Assembly (NCBI GenBank): GCA_035560415.1
Contig: DATMZG010000089.1
Location: 21,712-85,711, forward strand
Origin: DATMXT01 sp035560415
GTDB taxonomy: Bacteria; Bacillota; Clostridia; Oscillospirales; Feifaniaceae
DNA length: 64,000 nt
Direction: 5' to 3'
The notes beneath the pieces were generated by a model that did no database searches, had not been told where the DNA came from, and saw only the letters and a program-made list of their open reading frames with translations. Below are positions 52,764-62,506 of the stretch, in pieces (position 1 is the first letter of the stretch; every line of letters starts with the position of its first letter). Position numbers and translations under genes: made by a program.

Positions 52764-53539
52764 TTTCCGTTTCCCTTTCGCTCGGGCCGATAGCTCACCC
52801 GCCCGTCCAGCGTGGCGTCAAGCGTCCCGCACGCCGTCTGTGAGAGCGACTTCACCGAAGCCTCCACAAGCCTCAGTTTTGCGGCGAGATCCAGCTTGTC
52901 CCCCAACTTGACCGTAAAGCGGTCAAGGTACCGCACTGAGATTTCGGCCGTGTTTTTCATATCGATTTCTGAGATATCTTTCAATATATCATTATCTTTC
53001 AGCACCGTGAAAATGTCAACTGCCATACGGCGGTCGGCCTCGGAAAAAAATGCCAGCATCGCCCCCGGAGGCTGCCCTTCCGGCAACTCCATGGTCACGA
53101 CCGGAAGTCCCGCGTCGGCTGCCCCTGCCTGTCCCAAAATGCGCCAGCTGTCACTGATGACGTAAGCGCCCTCGGGAAGTTGCATGATGCAAAGGGGCGT
53201 TGCGGCCGTGACCGCAATGCGGGCGGTCCCCGGCGGGAGCAAAGTGATTTTTACCTCTTCAAGATAGGGCAGCGCCTGCAGCAGCGTCTTTTTAATGCCT
53301 GTCCGGGGGAGCAGCAGCAGCCGCTGGCCCGGCGCAATGCCGCTTGTCTCCACAATGACCTTGTCGCCGTACCGGTTTTGTCCCGTCACCTCAATGTCGG
53401 TGACCAGCAGTTCACTGACGGCATAGCCCGCGAAAATCATGAGGACGACCAGCACCAAAAGTGAGCAGAGCAGCATAAGGCGTCGCCTCGCCTTATGCTT
53501 GCCGGCCCTCTTCTTCACTTTCTTTTTTGGCACCTTCAA
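52760..53539 (-). CDS. divIB: Cell division protein DivIB/FtsQ
   Basis: A 259-residue bitopic protein: a very basic N-terminus (KVPKKKVKKRAGKHKARRR), one membrane helix (about 22-46), then a POTRA domain (VTDIEVTGQNRYGDKVIVETSG, YLEEVKITLLPPGTARIAVTAATP) and the beta domain. It links FtsL/DivIC with the septal synthase. The start is TTG 53539 with GGGAG six bases upstream, lying 47 bases inside the end of murA, a larger overlap than usual. Confidence 0.93.
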   Translation of the reverse strand: MKVPKKKVKKRAGKHKARRRLMLLCSLLVLVVLMIFAGYAVSELLVTDIEVTGQNRYGDKVIVETSGIAPGQRLLLLPRTGIKKTLLQALPYLEEVKITLLPPGTARIAVTAATPLCIMQLPEGAYVISDSWRILGQAGAADAGLPVVTMELPEGQPPGAMLAFFSEADRRMAVDIFTVLKDNDILKDISEIDMKNTAEISVRYLDRFTVKLGDKLDLAAKLRLVEASVKSLSQTACGTLDATLDGRVSYRPERKGNGN

Positions 53540-54788
53540 TTTTCACTCCCAAGGCCGTGAGGTCTCTTGCGATATTCTCATAGCCTCTGTCTATGTACTT
53601 TCTGCCCGAAACCGTTGTCACGCCCTCGGCCGCGAGCCCCGCAATGATGAGGGCGGCCCCGCCTCGCAGCTCAAAGGCCTCCACCGCCCCGCCCCGCAGC
53701 TTTGGCACGCCGGTCACGGTGGCCGTGCGCTCGGACACGGTGATGTCGGCGCCCAGCTTGATCAGCTCCGGGACATGCCGAAACCGGTTTTCAAAGACAT
53801 TCTCATTGATGGTCGTCACGCCGTCCGCCGAGCAGACCACCGCCATGAACGGGGCCTGCATGTCGGTCGGGAATCCGGGGTAGGGCGCCGTTTCAATGAT
53901 GCCGGCCGAGTGCAGACGGCCGTGTCTGCGCAGCCGGATTCCGTCGGCGCCGTCCGACACTTCGCAGCCCATGCGCCGAAAAGCTGAGAGGGCCGGCGCC
54001 ATTTCGCAGCCCCTTGCGCACTTGACAAAGATGTCGCCACCGGCCGAGGCCCCCGCCGCAAGCAGCGTGGCCGCCGCAATGCGGTCCGGCATGACCTGGT
54101 AACAGGCCGGGTGCAGCGCAGCCACGCCGTCAATGCGAATGACGCTGCTGCCGGCGCCCTGGACCCGCGCCCCCATGGCGCACAGCGCCTGCTGCAAGTC
54201 GAGAATTTCGGGCTCTTTTGCCGCCCCCCGAATGAGGGTCGTGCCCGGAAGGCGCACGGCCGAGAACATGGTGTTTTCGGTTGCGCCGACCGACGGATAC
54301 GGCAAAATGACCTCCGCCGCCGCCGCTTTGCGCCACCGGCAGGTCACGCGGTTTTTGCCCTGGATGACTTCCGCCCCGAGCGACTCAATGGCCGCAAGGT
54401 GCATATCGATGGGCCGAAGCCCGATTGCGCACCCGCCCGGCGCTGAGATGGCGCCTTCGCCGCACCGCCCGAGGAGGGCGCCCAGCAGCATGATGGAGGA
54501 GCGCATTTCCCGCATTAAGTATTCCGGAACCTCGCTTTTGGTGAGCTGGGAGGCGTCTACCGCGACGGTATCGCCGTACTGAGACACCTCGCACCCGAGT
54601 TCGGCAAGGATTTCAAGCATGACCCTGACATCCACAATATCCGGACAGCCTGTCAGTACGGTGACGCCGGGGACAAGCAGCGACGCGGCCAGAATCGGCA
54701 ACGCGGCATTTTTCGCCCCCTGCACCGACGTCTCTCCCGAGAGCCTGTGCCCTCCAAAGACGCGGTATTCGTCGTTTAGAATTTCCAC
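53493..54788 (-). CDS. murA: UDP-N-acetylglucosamine 1-carboxyvinyltransferase MurA
   Basis: A 431-residue enzyme that adds enolpyruvate from PEP to UDP-GlcNAc, the first committed step of peptidoglycan. SVQGAKNAALPI (with the catalytic Lys/Asn) is at residues 21-32, and the active-site cysteine loop reads APGGCAIGLRPIDMHL; that cysteine means the enzyme should be open to fosfomycin. Start GTG 54788 with AAGGG eight bases upstream. It overlaps divIB by 47 bases. Confidence 0.97.
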   Translation of the reverse strand: MEILNDEYRVFGGHRLSGETSVQGAKNAALPILAASLLVPGVTVLTGCPDIVDVRVMLEILAELGCEVSQYGDTVAVDASQLTKSEVPEYLMREMRSSIMLLGALLGRCGEGAISAPGGCAIGLRPIDMHLAAIESLGAEVIQGKNRVTCRWRKAAAAEVILPYPSVGATENTMFSAVRLPGTTLIRGAAKEPEILDLQQALCAMGARVQGAGSSVIRIDGVAALHPACYQVMPDRIAAATLLAAGASAGGDIFVKCARGCEMAPALSAFRRMGCEVSDGADGIRLRRHGRLHSAGIIETAPYPGFPTDMQAPFMAVVCSADGVTTINENVFENRFRHVPELIKLGADITVSERTATVTGVPKLRGGAVEAFELRGGAALIIAGLAAEGVTTVSGRKYIDRGYENIARDLTALGVKIEGAKKESEEEGRQA

Positions 54789-54885
54789 CAGATCAGCCCT
54801 TCCGCATTTTTATGGTTCGACCCATAATATGCACAAAAGGGCTAATTTGGGATTAAGGGGGCGCAAAGGCCGGGTTTCCTTCGCC

Positions 54886-55989
54886 TCATCCATGCAAAAG
54901 CGGCAGGACGGCGTCGTAAATGCGCTGCGCCGAGTCGTAAATGGCAAGCCCGTGCGCCGCCTGCGACATGGCACTGAGCCGTGACCTGTCCGCCAATAGC
55001 TCTCCCATGAGCTTCCAGAGCAGCGCGCCGGTGCAGTCCTTCTCCTCAATGAGGAGCGCGGCCCCCGCATCGGCAAACGCTTTGGCGTTGTAATACTGGT
55101 GGTTGTTTGTGACATTGGGCGACGGAATGAGGATAGAGGGCTTGCCCATGACGGCGATCTCCCCCAGTGTGATGGCTCCGGCCCGCGTGATGACAAGGTC
55201 TGCCGCCGCCATGGCGGTGTCCATGTCGTAAATGTACTCGCGCAAATCGATGTCGGGCAGCGCCGAAAGGTCGACCCCCATGGCTTTGAGGTCCCCCGGC
55301 ATCCACCGGATGCCAAACTGACCCGCCGCGTGGATGTGCCGAATGGCCCCCGTAGGTGCGTGCAGCCGCATGAGCGCCATGATGTCCTCGTTGAAGGGGC
55401 GGCTGCCCATGCTGCCTCCGAAAGTCACCAGCAGCGGCTTATCGCCGACGTGAAGCTTTTCGCGGGCGGCCTCTCTGTCCGAGAACAGCATTTTCTCGTG
55501 GATGGGGTTGCCGACCAGCACCGCCTCGCGGCGAAAGTACTTGCGGCTCGTGTCGAAGCTGATCATGAGTCTGTCGGCCCGCCGCGCGAGGTATTTTGTC
55601 GTCAGCCCCGGAAAGGCGTTTTGCTCGTGGATGGCAGTCGGGATTTTCAGGTCGCAGGCCGCCCAGACGACGGGTCCGCTGATATAGCCGCCGGTGCCGA
55701 TGACGAGGTCGGGGGCAAACTCCCGCAGTATCTCTTTCGACTTGCCGATGGCTTCGTACGCCTTGACGGCGCTGCGGATGTTTTTGAGGTCGAGCTTTCT
55801 GCGCAGGCCGTAGACCTCGAGCGTGTAGAGCCTGTAGCCTGCCTTGGGGACGAGTTTGCTCTCGATGCCGTAGTCGGTCCCGACAAAGCGTATGTCGGCG
55901 TCCGGGTGCCGGGCTTTGAAGAAGTCGGCGATGGCGATGGCCGGGTTGATGTGGCCAGCCGTTCCGCCGCCTGACAGCAGCAGCTTCAC
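54886..55989 (-). CDS. murG: UDP-GlcNAc:lipid I glycosyltransferase MurG
   Basis: A 367-residue membrane-associated GT-B enzyme that makes lipid II. The N-terminal KLLLSGGGTAGHINPAIAIA, the GTGGYISGPVV loop, HEQNAFPGLTTKYLA and the C-terminal ADLVITRAGAITLGEIAVMGKPSILIPSP are all present. Start GTG 55989 has AAAGGA nine bases upstream and follows the ftsW stop by five bases. It is followed by a 97-base gap to murA that contains no gene. Confidence 0.97.
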   Translation of the reverse strand: MKLLLSGGGTAGHINPAIAIADFFKARHPDADIRFVGTDYGIESKLVPKAGYRLYTLEVYGLRRKLDLKNIRSAVKAYEAIGKSKEILREFAPDLVIGTGGYISGPVVWAACDLKIPTAIHEQNAFPGLTTKYLARRADRLMISFDTSRKYFRREAVLVGNPIHEKMLFSDREAAREKLHVGDKPLLVTFGGSMGSRPFNEDIMALMRLHAPTGAIRHIHAAGQFGIRWMPGDLKAMGVDLSALPDIDLREYIYDMDTAMAAADLVITRAGAITLGEIAVMGKPSILIPSPNVTNNHQYYNAKAFADAGAALLIEEKDCTGALLWKLMGELLADRSRLSAMSQAAHGLAIYDSAQRIYDAVLPLLHG

Positions 55990-55994
55990 AAGAA

Positions 55995-57110
55995 TCAGTC
56001 CTTTCGCAGCCGGCATCGCCTTGAGACGGCGAGCACAATGCCCATTTCAAAGAGCAGCATGACCAGCGACGTCCCGCCGTAGCTGAAAAACGGGAGCGAA
56101 ATGCCGGTATTCGGCACTAAATTGGTGACAACCGCAATGTTGAGTATGGCCTGAATGGCCACCTGAACCGTGATGCCGGCGACGACCAGCCCCGAAAACC
56201 GGTCCGGGGCCCGCAGCGCAATCGTAAATCCGCGCCAGACTAAAAGCGCAAAGAGCAGCACGATGAAGACGGCCCCCACAAGCCCCAGCTCCTCGCAGGC
56301 GATGGAGAAAATGAAGTCGTTTTGCGGCTCCGGAATGTATAGATATTTCTGCCGGCTGTTGCCGATGCCAAGCCCGAACAGCCCGCCTGAGCCGATGGCG
56401 TAGAGGCTCTGAATGGTCTGGAACCCGTCGCCCAAAGGGTCAATGAAGGGGTCGAGCCAGACTTTAATCCGGTCCAAGGCGTACGTGCTGATGAGGATGA
56501 TGCCGGCAATGCCGCCAACGCCGACTGCGCCGGCGATCGCGATATAGGCGATGCGAATGCCGCCGATGAACATCATAACGCCGCCGATGGCAAATAGCAA
56601 TACCGTGGCTGAAATGTGCTTTTCAAGCGCCACAAGGCCGCAGAAGACCCCCAGCAGCGCAGTGCAGGGCACAAGTCCCTTGGAGAAGGTGTGCATGGTC
56701 TTTTGCAGCCTGACCATGAGCAACGCCATGCTCAAAATGAGGGCGAGCTTTGCGACTTCCGAGGGCTGAAAGCCGAACAGCCACCGCTGCGCGCCGTTTT
56801 TATTGGTGCCGATTCCGGGGATGAGCACGAGAATGAGGGTGACGACCGAAAAGGCAAAAGCCGGAATGACCGTCATCCGCAGCAGCTTGACGGTCAGAAG
56901 CCTCGCCGTGCCTAGCATGACGACGACGCCCAGCAAAAACCATTTGAGCTGCAGCCGAATGAAATAGTAGCTGTCTCCGAACCGGTAGTAGGCGTTGGCG
57001 TGGCTGGCCGAAAAGACCATGACAAGCCCGGCCGAGCACAGCAGCATGACAAGCACAAAAAACGGGAGGTCGATGCCGTTGTCCTGCTCGAGTTTACTGT
57101 TTTTCGTCAT
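55995..57110 (-). CDS. ftsW: FtsW/RodA/SpoVE family glycosyltransferase (FtsW)
   Basis: A 371-residue SEDS protein with about ten membrane spans, the septal peptidoglycan polymerase that works with the PBP of this cluster. Hallmarks: QPSEVAKLALILSMA, the long extracellular loop with WLDPFIDPLGDGFQTIQSLYAIGSGGLFGLGIGNSRQKYLYIPEPQNDFIFSIACEEL, and PNTGISLPFFSYGG. Between mraY (44 bases) and murG (5 bases). In Clostridia the gene here may act as FtsW or SpoVE; the cluster position favours division. Confidence 0.95.
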   Translation of the reverse strand: MTKNSKLEQDNGIDLPFFVLVMLLCSAGLVMVFSASHANAYYRFGDSYYFIRLQLKWFLLGVVVMLGTARLLTVKLLRMTVIPAFAFSVVTLILVLIPGIGTNKNGAQRWLFGFQPSEVAKLALILSMALLMVRLQKTMHTFSKGLVPCTALLGVFCGLVALEKHISATVLLFAIGGVMMFIGGIRIAYIAIAGAVGVGGIAGIILISTYALDRIKVWLDPFIDPLGDGFQTIQSLYAIGSGGLFGLGIGNSRQKYLYIPEPQNDFIFSIACEELGLVGAVFIVLLFALLVWRGFTIALRAPDRFSGLVVAGITVQVAIQAILNIAVVTNLVPNTGISLPFFSYGGTSLVMLLFEMGIVLAVSRRCRLRKD

Positions 57111-57154
57111 GCACCGGCCCCCTTCCGTCAGGATATATGGCGTAAACCTTCAGG

Positions 57155-58129
57155 CTATATCGCGTAGAAACCCGCGTACCCGAGCCACGCGAGGATGCAC
57201 AGCAGCGTGGAAATGAGGGAGAAGCGGATGACAATCCGGTTTTCGCCCCAGCCCGACATCTCGAAGTGGTGGTGCAGGGGCGCCATGCGCAAGAGCCGCT
57301 TGCCGCCGGTGGCCTTGAAGTAGCCCACCTGCAAAATGTCGGAGAGGGCCTCGGCCACATAGACGCCGCCGCAGATGACGAGCAGCATCGGCATTCCGGC
57401 CGCAAAGGCGAGCGCCGTCACCATTCCGCCGAGATACATGGAGCCGGTGTCCCCCATGAAGACTTTTGCAGGCTTGCGGTTGTAGGGCAAAAAGCCTAAG
57501 AGACCCCCGAACAGCGCAGACGCGGGAAGCCACAGGCCGTCCGCCCCCAGCCGCCATGCGATGCCCATGAAGAGCACCGCGACCGGCAGCGTCACGCCGG
57601 TCGCAAGGCCGTCGAGCCCGTCGGTGAGGTTGACCGAGTTGACGGCGCCGACCACCACAAACAGGGCCAGCGGGTAGTACAGCATTCCAAGCTCTACCCC
57701 GTACCCCGTAAAGGGAATGGCGACGCTGGTGGAAGTCAGTCCCGCCGAAGTCATGGCGGCGATGTAAGCGCAGCCGGCCAGAATGTGCAGCGTGATTTTC
57801 TGCCTGGCCGACAGCCCTAAATTGCGTTTTTTGACCACTTTAATGTAGTCGTCGGCAAAGCCGACGAGGCCAAACGACAAGGCGCACAGCGCGCAGAGGA
57901 GTGCGCTGACGTCTCCGAACGAGAGCATGCCGGCCAAAATGGCCCCCGTGATGCCGAGCATGAAGGCGATGCCGCCCATCGTGGGGGTTCCCGCCTTGCC
58001 CTGATGCCAGACCGGGCCATCCTCGCGAATGACCTGCCCGAACTTCAGCCGGCGTAAAAACGGGATGAGGAAGGGCAAGGTCCCGGCCGTCAGGGCAAAG
58101 GCTGTCAGCGGTATCAGCAGCTTACTCAT
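57155..58129 (-). CDS. mraY: Phospho-N-acetylmuramoyl-pentapeptide transferase MraY
   Basis: A 324-residue membrane enzyme with ten spans that makes lipid I. Catalytic acidic stretches are present as FADDYIKVVKKRNLGLSARQK, NLTDGLDGLATGV and the metal-site VFMGDTGSMYLGG, and the substrate loop as MAPLHHHFEMSGWGENRIVIRF. ATG 58129 overlaps the murE stop by four bases. MurF, which usually stands between murE and mraY, is absent. Confidence 0.98.
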   Translation of the reverse strand: MSKLLIPLTAFALTAGTLPFLIPFLRRLKFGQVIREDGPVWHQGKAGTPTMGGIAFMLGITGAILAGMLSFGDVSALLCALCALSFGLVGFADDYIKVVKKRNLGLSARQKITLHILAGCAYIAAMTSAGLTSTSVAIPFTGYGVELGMLYYPLALFVVVGAVNSVNLTDGLDGLATGVTLPVAVLFMGIAWRLGADGLWLPASALFGGLLGFLPYNRKPAKVFMGDTGSMYLGGMVTALAFAAGMPMLLVICGGVYVAEALSDILQVGYFKATGGKRLLRMAPLHHHFEMSGWGENRIVIRFSLISTLLCILAWLGYAGFYAI

Positions 58130-59571
58130 TTTTGCGTTTCACCCAGCAGTTCGTGGACGACCTCGCGCTCATCAAAGTGAATTTTGCCGGTCGCCAGAAT
58201 CTGATAGGTCTCGTGCCCCTTGCCGGCGATGAGCACCGTGTCGCCGGGGCCGGCCTGGGCTAGGGCATGGGCGATGGCCTGCCTGCGGTCGACCAGCACC
58301 TCGTGGGGCACCGCAGTCCCCGCAACACCCGCGTAGGCGTCGTCAATGATGCGCTGCGGGTCCTCGGTGCGGGGGTTGTCGCTGGTCAGGATGAAATAGT
58401 CGGAGAAGGCCTCGGCCGCTTTGGCCATGAGGGGCCGCTTTGTGCGGTCGCGGTCCCCGCCGCAGCCAAAGACCGTGATGATGCGCCCCTTTGAAATGCC
58501 GCGAAGCGCGCGGCCGATGTTGTCAAGCGAGTCCGGCGTGTGGGAGTAGTCGATATAGACCGTGTAGGGCGTGTTTGTCGGCACGACCTCAATTCGCCCC
58601 TTGATGCCCTTTGCGCTGCGCAGGGCCTCGGCCGCCTTTGTCAGCGGCATGCCCATCGCGACGCAGACCGTCAGCACCCCCAGCGTGTTGTAGACGTTGA
58701 ATTCCCCCGGCAGCGCGGCGCTCACCCGGGCAATCTGCCCCTTGGTGACGGCCTGATACTCCACGCCGTCCGGCTTTAAGACGACGTTTTTGGCCGTCAT
58801 GTCGGCCTCGTCTGCCGAAGTGGAATAAGTCAGGTTGAGAGGGGCCTTGGAGCGCAGCAGCAGTTTTGCCGTCGCGGCATCGTCGTAGTTGAAGACGCCG
58901 GCGTCGCAGACGTCAAAGAGCTTTGCCTTGGCGGCGAGATAAGTCGCCATGTCGCCGTGGTAGTCGAGGTGGTCCTGGGTCAGGTTGGTGAAAAGCCCGC
59001 AGGCGTACCGAATGCCCTCGACCCGGTGCTGGTCTAAGGCGTGGGAGGAGACCTCCATGGCGCAGTGGGTGCAGCCGGCCTCCACCATTTCGGCGAAATA
59101 GCCCTGCAGCAGCATGGCGTCCGGCGTCGTGACGTCGGCCTCCACCGTGCGCACGCCGGTGTCGATTTCAACGGTGCCGACAAGTCCGCACTTTCCGCCC
59201 GTCACGTCGATGATGTGCTTGAACAGGAAGGCCGACGAAGTCTTTCCGTTGGTGCCGGTGACCCCCATCATGATCAGTTTATCCGCGGGGCGGCCAAACC
59301 AGTTGGCCGCAATGAGGGAGTAGGCCGCCCTCGTGTCGGCGACGACGACGGTATTGTCGCCGCCCGCCTCCTCGGCCACGACGCACGCGGCGCCGGCTTC
59401 CAGCGCCTGCGGAATATATTTGTGGCCGTCGGACTTCGTGCCGCGAATGGCAATAAAAAGCATGCCGGGTCCCGCGGCCCTGCTGTCGGCCGTAACGCCG
59501 GTGATTTCGCTTGACGGATCGGCGGACAAGCTTACCGCCGAAACGCCTTCAAGCAGTTCTCTGAGCTTCAT
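58126..59571 (-). CDS. murE: UDP-N-acetylmuramoyl-tripeptide synthetase MurE
   Basis: A 481-residue Mur ligase that adds the third stem residue. The ATP loop is GVTGTNGKTSSAFLFKH near residue 110, and the meso-diaminopimelate specificity region reads TSDNPRTEDPQRIIDD, with the DNPR motif that marks meso-A2pm enzymes, not the lysine type. This predicts meso-diaminopimelate peptidoglycan. ATG 59571 has GGAGG seven bases upstream; the open frame reaches 20 codons further. Confidence 0.96.
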   Translation of the reverse strand: MKLRELLEGVSAVSLSADPSSEITGVTADSRAAGPGMLFIAIRGTKSDGHKYIPQALEAGAACVVAEEAGGDNTVVVADTRAAYSLIAANWFGRPADKLIMMGVTGTNGKTSSAFLFKHIIDVTGGKCGLVGTVEIDTGVRTVEADVTTPDAMLLQGYFAEMVEAGCTHCAMEVSSHALDQHRVEGIRYACGLFTNLTQDHLDYHGDMATYLAAKAKLFDVCDAGVFNYDDAATAKLLLRSKAPLNLTYSTSADEADMTAKNVVLKPDGVEYQAVTKGQIARVSAALPGEFNVYNTLGVLTVCVAMGMPLTKAAEALRSAKGIKGRIEVVPTNTPYTVYIDYSHTPDSLDNIGRALRGISKGRIITVFGCGGDRDRTKRPLMAKAAEAFSDYFILTSDNPRTEDPQRIIDDAYAGVAGTAVPHEVLVDRRQAIAHALAQAGPGDTVLIAGKGHETYQILATGKIHFDEREVVHELLGETQK

Positions 59572-59640
59572 GGTGCAACCTCCTGTCGGATGCTGACTGT
59601 TTGTTTTTTCCTTTTCGGGCATCTGCGGCAAAAACTATGG

Positions 59641-61893
59641 CTAAGCGCCCGACGCGTGCCACTCGGCTTCGTCGTTGTGAATGAACTCCACTTCGACGAC
59701 TGAGCCGAGCTCGGCAAACGACCCCGCCGCCGGCGACTGGAAGGCCGCCGTGACGCCGCTCTCCTGTATATCTTTGCCCGTCGCGCGGATGTTGAAACCG
59801 GCGCCGGTCAGAATACTTTCGGCCGCGGAGGGCGTGAGCCCCTTGACGCTCGGCACTTCGGCGATGGTGTAGGACTCGCTCTCGGTGTAGAGCAGCACTT
59901 TTCCGCCCGCCACGAGCTTTGAACCCGCCCGCGGCATTTGGACCAGCACGGTCTCGCCGCCGCCCTCCATGACGATGGGGTTAAAGCCGGCGGCCTTGAC
60001 GGCTTTGCGGGCCTCGTCGGTCGTGAGCCCCGTGACGTCGGGCACCGTCTTTTCAAGGGAGGCCAGCTCCTCCTCGGTGTACTGCGGCATGATGCCGAGA
60101 TAGGGCAGGATGTCGGCAAACATTTTGCCGACGGTCGGGGCCGCAATGACGCCGCCCGACACCACATAGACGCCCGGTTCGTCCATCATGAGCAGTATGG
60201 CAATCTGGGGGTCGTCGGCCGGTGCAAATCCGCAAAATGAGGAGATGCGCTTATCGGCTATGCCCGCCTCGTTTTTCTGGTCGATTTTCTCGGAGGTGCC
60301 GGTCTTTCCGCCGATGCGGTAGCCCTTTACGGCCGCATTGCGGCCGGTGCCGTCGGCCACGACGCTTTCGACCAGCATGCGCATGGTGGCCGAGACCTCT
60401 TCCGAAATGACCTGCCGTTTGACGACGGTGTCAAAGGTCTTGATGACGTTTCCGTCGTCGTCGATGACTTTGGAGGCGATTCGGGGCTCCAGCAGCTCCC
60501 CGCCGTTGACGACGGCCGAGATGGCCGTGATGAGCTGGAGCGGCGTGACTTTGAAAGTCTGCCCGAAAGCCGAAACCGCAAGCTCGACGGCGCCGTTGTC
60601 AATGACGCTGCGGGAGTGGAAAATGCCGGCGGCCTCGCCGTAGAGGTCGATGCCGGTCTTCTCCATGAACCCGAAGGCCTTGACGTAATCGTAAAATGTC
60701 CCGCCGCCTACCCTCGAGGCCAGCTCCATAAAGACCGGGTTGCAGGAGTTGCAAATGCCCTGAGTCAGCGTCTCGCTGCCGTGGCCGCCGTATTTCCAGC
60801 AGGAGATGCGGGTGCCGGCCACCACTTTGTATCCGGGGCAATAGAAGGTGTCGGAAAGCGCCGCCTTGTTCTCCTCGAGCGCCATGGACATGGTCATGAT
60901 TTTAAAGACCGAGCCCGGCTCATAGGTGTCGGCAATGGCCTTGTTTCGCCATGAGGACTGCCAGATCTCCATTTGCCGCTTGGTGTATTCGTCGCCCGTC
61001 AGCCCGTCAAGTTCCGCGAGCAGCGCCTCATCGGTGATCACACGGGGGCTGTTGAGGTCATAGGCCGGGTAGGTCGCCATGGCCAGAATTTCTCCGGTGT
61101 TGACGTTCATGACGATGGCGGTGGCCCGGTTGCCGACCTTGTATTCGTTGACGGCGTTTTCGAGGTGCTTTTCAATAAAGTGCTGAACCCCTTCATCAAT
61201 GGTCAACACGAGATTATAGCCGTTGCGGGCGTCGATATACTTCTCGTACTTGAAGGGCATGTCGGTGCCCTGCGCGTTTTTCAGCGTGATGATGCGCCCC
61301 GGCATTCCCATCAGGATGTCGTTGTAGTAGGCCTCGACCCCCTCGATGCCGTTGCCGTCGATGTCGGTGAAGCCGATGACGTGGGCAGCGAAGCTGCCGT
61401 AGGGGTAATACCGCTTGGAGTCCTCGGCCAAAGCCACGCAGGAGAGCTTGTGCTCAGTGATGAGCTTGCGCACTTCGTCGGCCTGCTCCTGCTCAACCTG
61501 CCGCTTGACCACCTCGTAGTAGTTTTCGGCCTGCATTTTTTTGAGCAGCGTCTCCTGCGACACCCCTAAAATGCGCGAGAGCTCAGTGGCCACGAGCTGC
61601 ATGGTCTCGGTGTCGTCCTTGGCAATTGACTTTGGAGCGATATAGACGGTCTCGGTTGAGGCCGAGACCGCCAGCGCCTTCAGATTCCTGTCGTATATGG
61701 TCCCCCGCTTGGGGGTGATGACGGTGTCCCGCACCTGCTGGTCAATGGCCCTCGCCTGATAGTCCTCATGTTTCAGAACTTGAAGATTGAAGAGCTGAAT
61801 GACGATGGGGAGGAAGCACACGAACATGAAGAGCCCGAGTACGAACACCATGCGGTTTTTCATTTTTTTTGAGACCGGCCCGCCGTCCGTCAT
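59641..61893 (-). CDS. Septal penicillin-binding protein (FtsI/PBP2B/SpoVD type) with PASTA domains
   Basis: A 750-residue class B PBP: one membrane helix (about 15-38), the dimerisation domain (TPKRGTIYDRN), and the transpeptidase with SxxK in YEPGSVFKIMT, SxN in ICNSCNPVF and KTGT in GGKTGTSEK. Two C-terminal PASTA repeats follow (VPDVTGLTTDEARKAVKAAG and VPSVKGLTPSAAESILTGAG). It cross-links septal peptidoglycan with FtsW. ATG 61893 has GGGGGTGA upstream. In Clostridia the same gene can serve division or sporulation (SpoVD); here the cluster suggests division. Confidence 0.95.
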   Translation of the reverse strand: MTDGGPVSKKMKNRMVFVLGLFMFVCFLPIVIQLFNLQVLKHEDYQARAIDQQVRDTVITPKRGTIYDRNLKALAVSASTETVYIAPKSIAKDDTETMQLVATELSRILGVSQETLLKKMQAENYYEVVKRQVEQEQADEVRKLITEHKLSCVALAEDSKRYYPYGSFAAHVIGFTDIDGNGIEGVEAYYNDILMGMPGRIITLKNAQGTDMPFKYEKYIDARNGYNLVLTIDEGVQHFIEKHLENAVNEYKVGNRATAIVMNVNTGEILAMATYPAYDLNSPRVITDEALLAELDGLTGDEYTKRQMEIWQSSWRNKAIADTYEPGSVFKIMTMSMALEENKAALSDTFYCPGYKVVAGTRISCWKYGGHGSETLTQGICNSCNPVFMELASRVGGGTFYDYVKAFGFMEKTGIDLYGEAAGIFHSRSVIDNGAVELAVSAFGQTFKVTPLQLITAISAVVNGGELLEPRIASKVIDDDGNVIKTFDTVVKRQVISEEVSATMRMLVESVVADGTGRNAAVKGYRIGGKTGTSEKIDQKNEAGIADKRISSFCGFAPADDPQIAILLMMDEPGVYVVSGGVIAAPTVGKMFADILPYLGIMPQYTEEELASLEKTVPDVTGLTTDEARKAVKAAGFNPIVMEGGGETVLVQMPRAGSKLVAGGKVLLYTESESYTIAEVPSVKGLTPSAAESILTGAGFNIRATGKDIQESGVTAAFQSPAAGSFAELGSVVEVEFIHNDEAEWHASGA

Positions 61894-61929
61894 GCGAATC
61901 ACCCCCACTCAAACTATTATATTTATGGG

Positions 61930-62454
61930 CTAATTCACATATTCGCCAAGTTTTAAGGCCGCGCTCTTGAGCATATCGATTGTGCGCACCGCCAAGCTGC
62001 GGTCGTCCTCCACGACTTCGCCGTGGTCGCTGCCCGTGAGGTGGACGTAGACAATCTGGTCCTGTTCGAGCTTTTGCATATAGAGCTCATCGGTCGCAAT
62101 GGACTCAACCTCCTTGAGGTTGGTGCGCATGTCAAGGATGGCCTGCAATTTTTTCTGCTCGCTGAGTAGCTCCTCGTGGCGGGACTTGAGGGAGGCGGCC
62201 TGCGCCGTCAGCTCGGTCAGCTGCGTAGAGCTGAGCACAATGCCGGCCAGCATGAAGACGACAAACAGGCAGATGCAGGCGTCGCGGAACAGCGTCCGCC
62301 GCGCCTCCTGCCTGCGCCTTTTGTTGACGATGGAAGTCACGTTGTGAAGGCCCTTGCCCTTGTTCCTCGTGTCAAACACCGACATATCATATGCCACGCT
62401 GACCTTGCCGGCCGTGACGCCGTACAGCCTGTCCCTATCGTCCTGTCTGTTCAA
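61930..62454 (-). CDS. ftsL: FtsL-like cell division protein
   Basis: A 174-residue bitopic protein. A basic cytosolic lead (to about 60, NKRRRQEARR) is followed by a membrane helix (about 63-80, CICLFVVFMLAGIVLSS), a coiled coil (LTAQAASLKSRHEELLSEQKKLQAIL), and a C-terminal IATDELYMQKLEQDQIVYVHL motif, typical of FtsL/DivIC. The start is TTG 62454 with GGGAGG seven bases upstream; no good ATG exists before the helix. Located between rsmH and the PBP, the usual ftsL place. Confidence 0.88.
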   Translation of the reverse strand: MNRQDDRDRLYGVTAGKVSVAYDMSVFDTRNKGKGLHNVTSIVNKRRRQEARRTLFRDACICLFVVFMLAGIVLSSTQLTELTAQAASLKSRHEELLSEQKKLQAILDMRTNLKEVESIATDELYMQKLEQDQIVYVHLTGSDHGEVVEDDRSLAVRTIDMLKSAALKLGEYVN

Positions 62455-62506
62455 GGTGTGCCTCCCGTTTTTTGAATGGGCAGCCTGTCTTAAACGCTGA
62501 CCCGTC

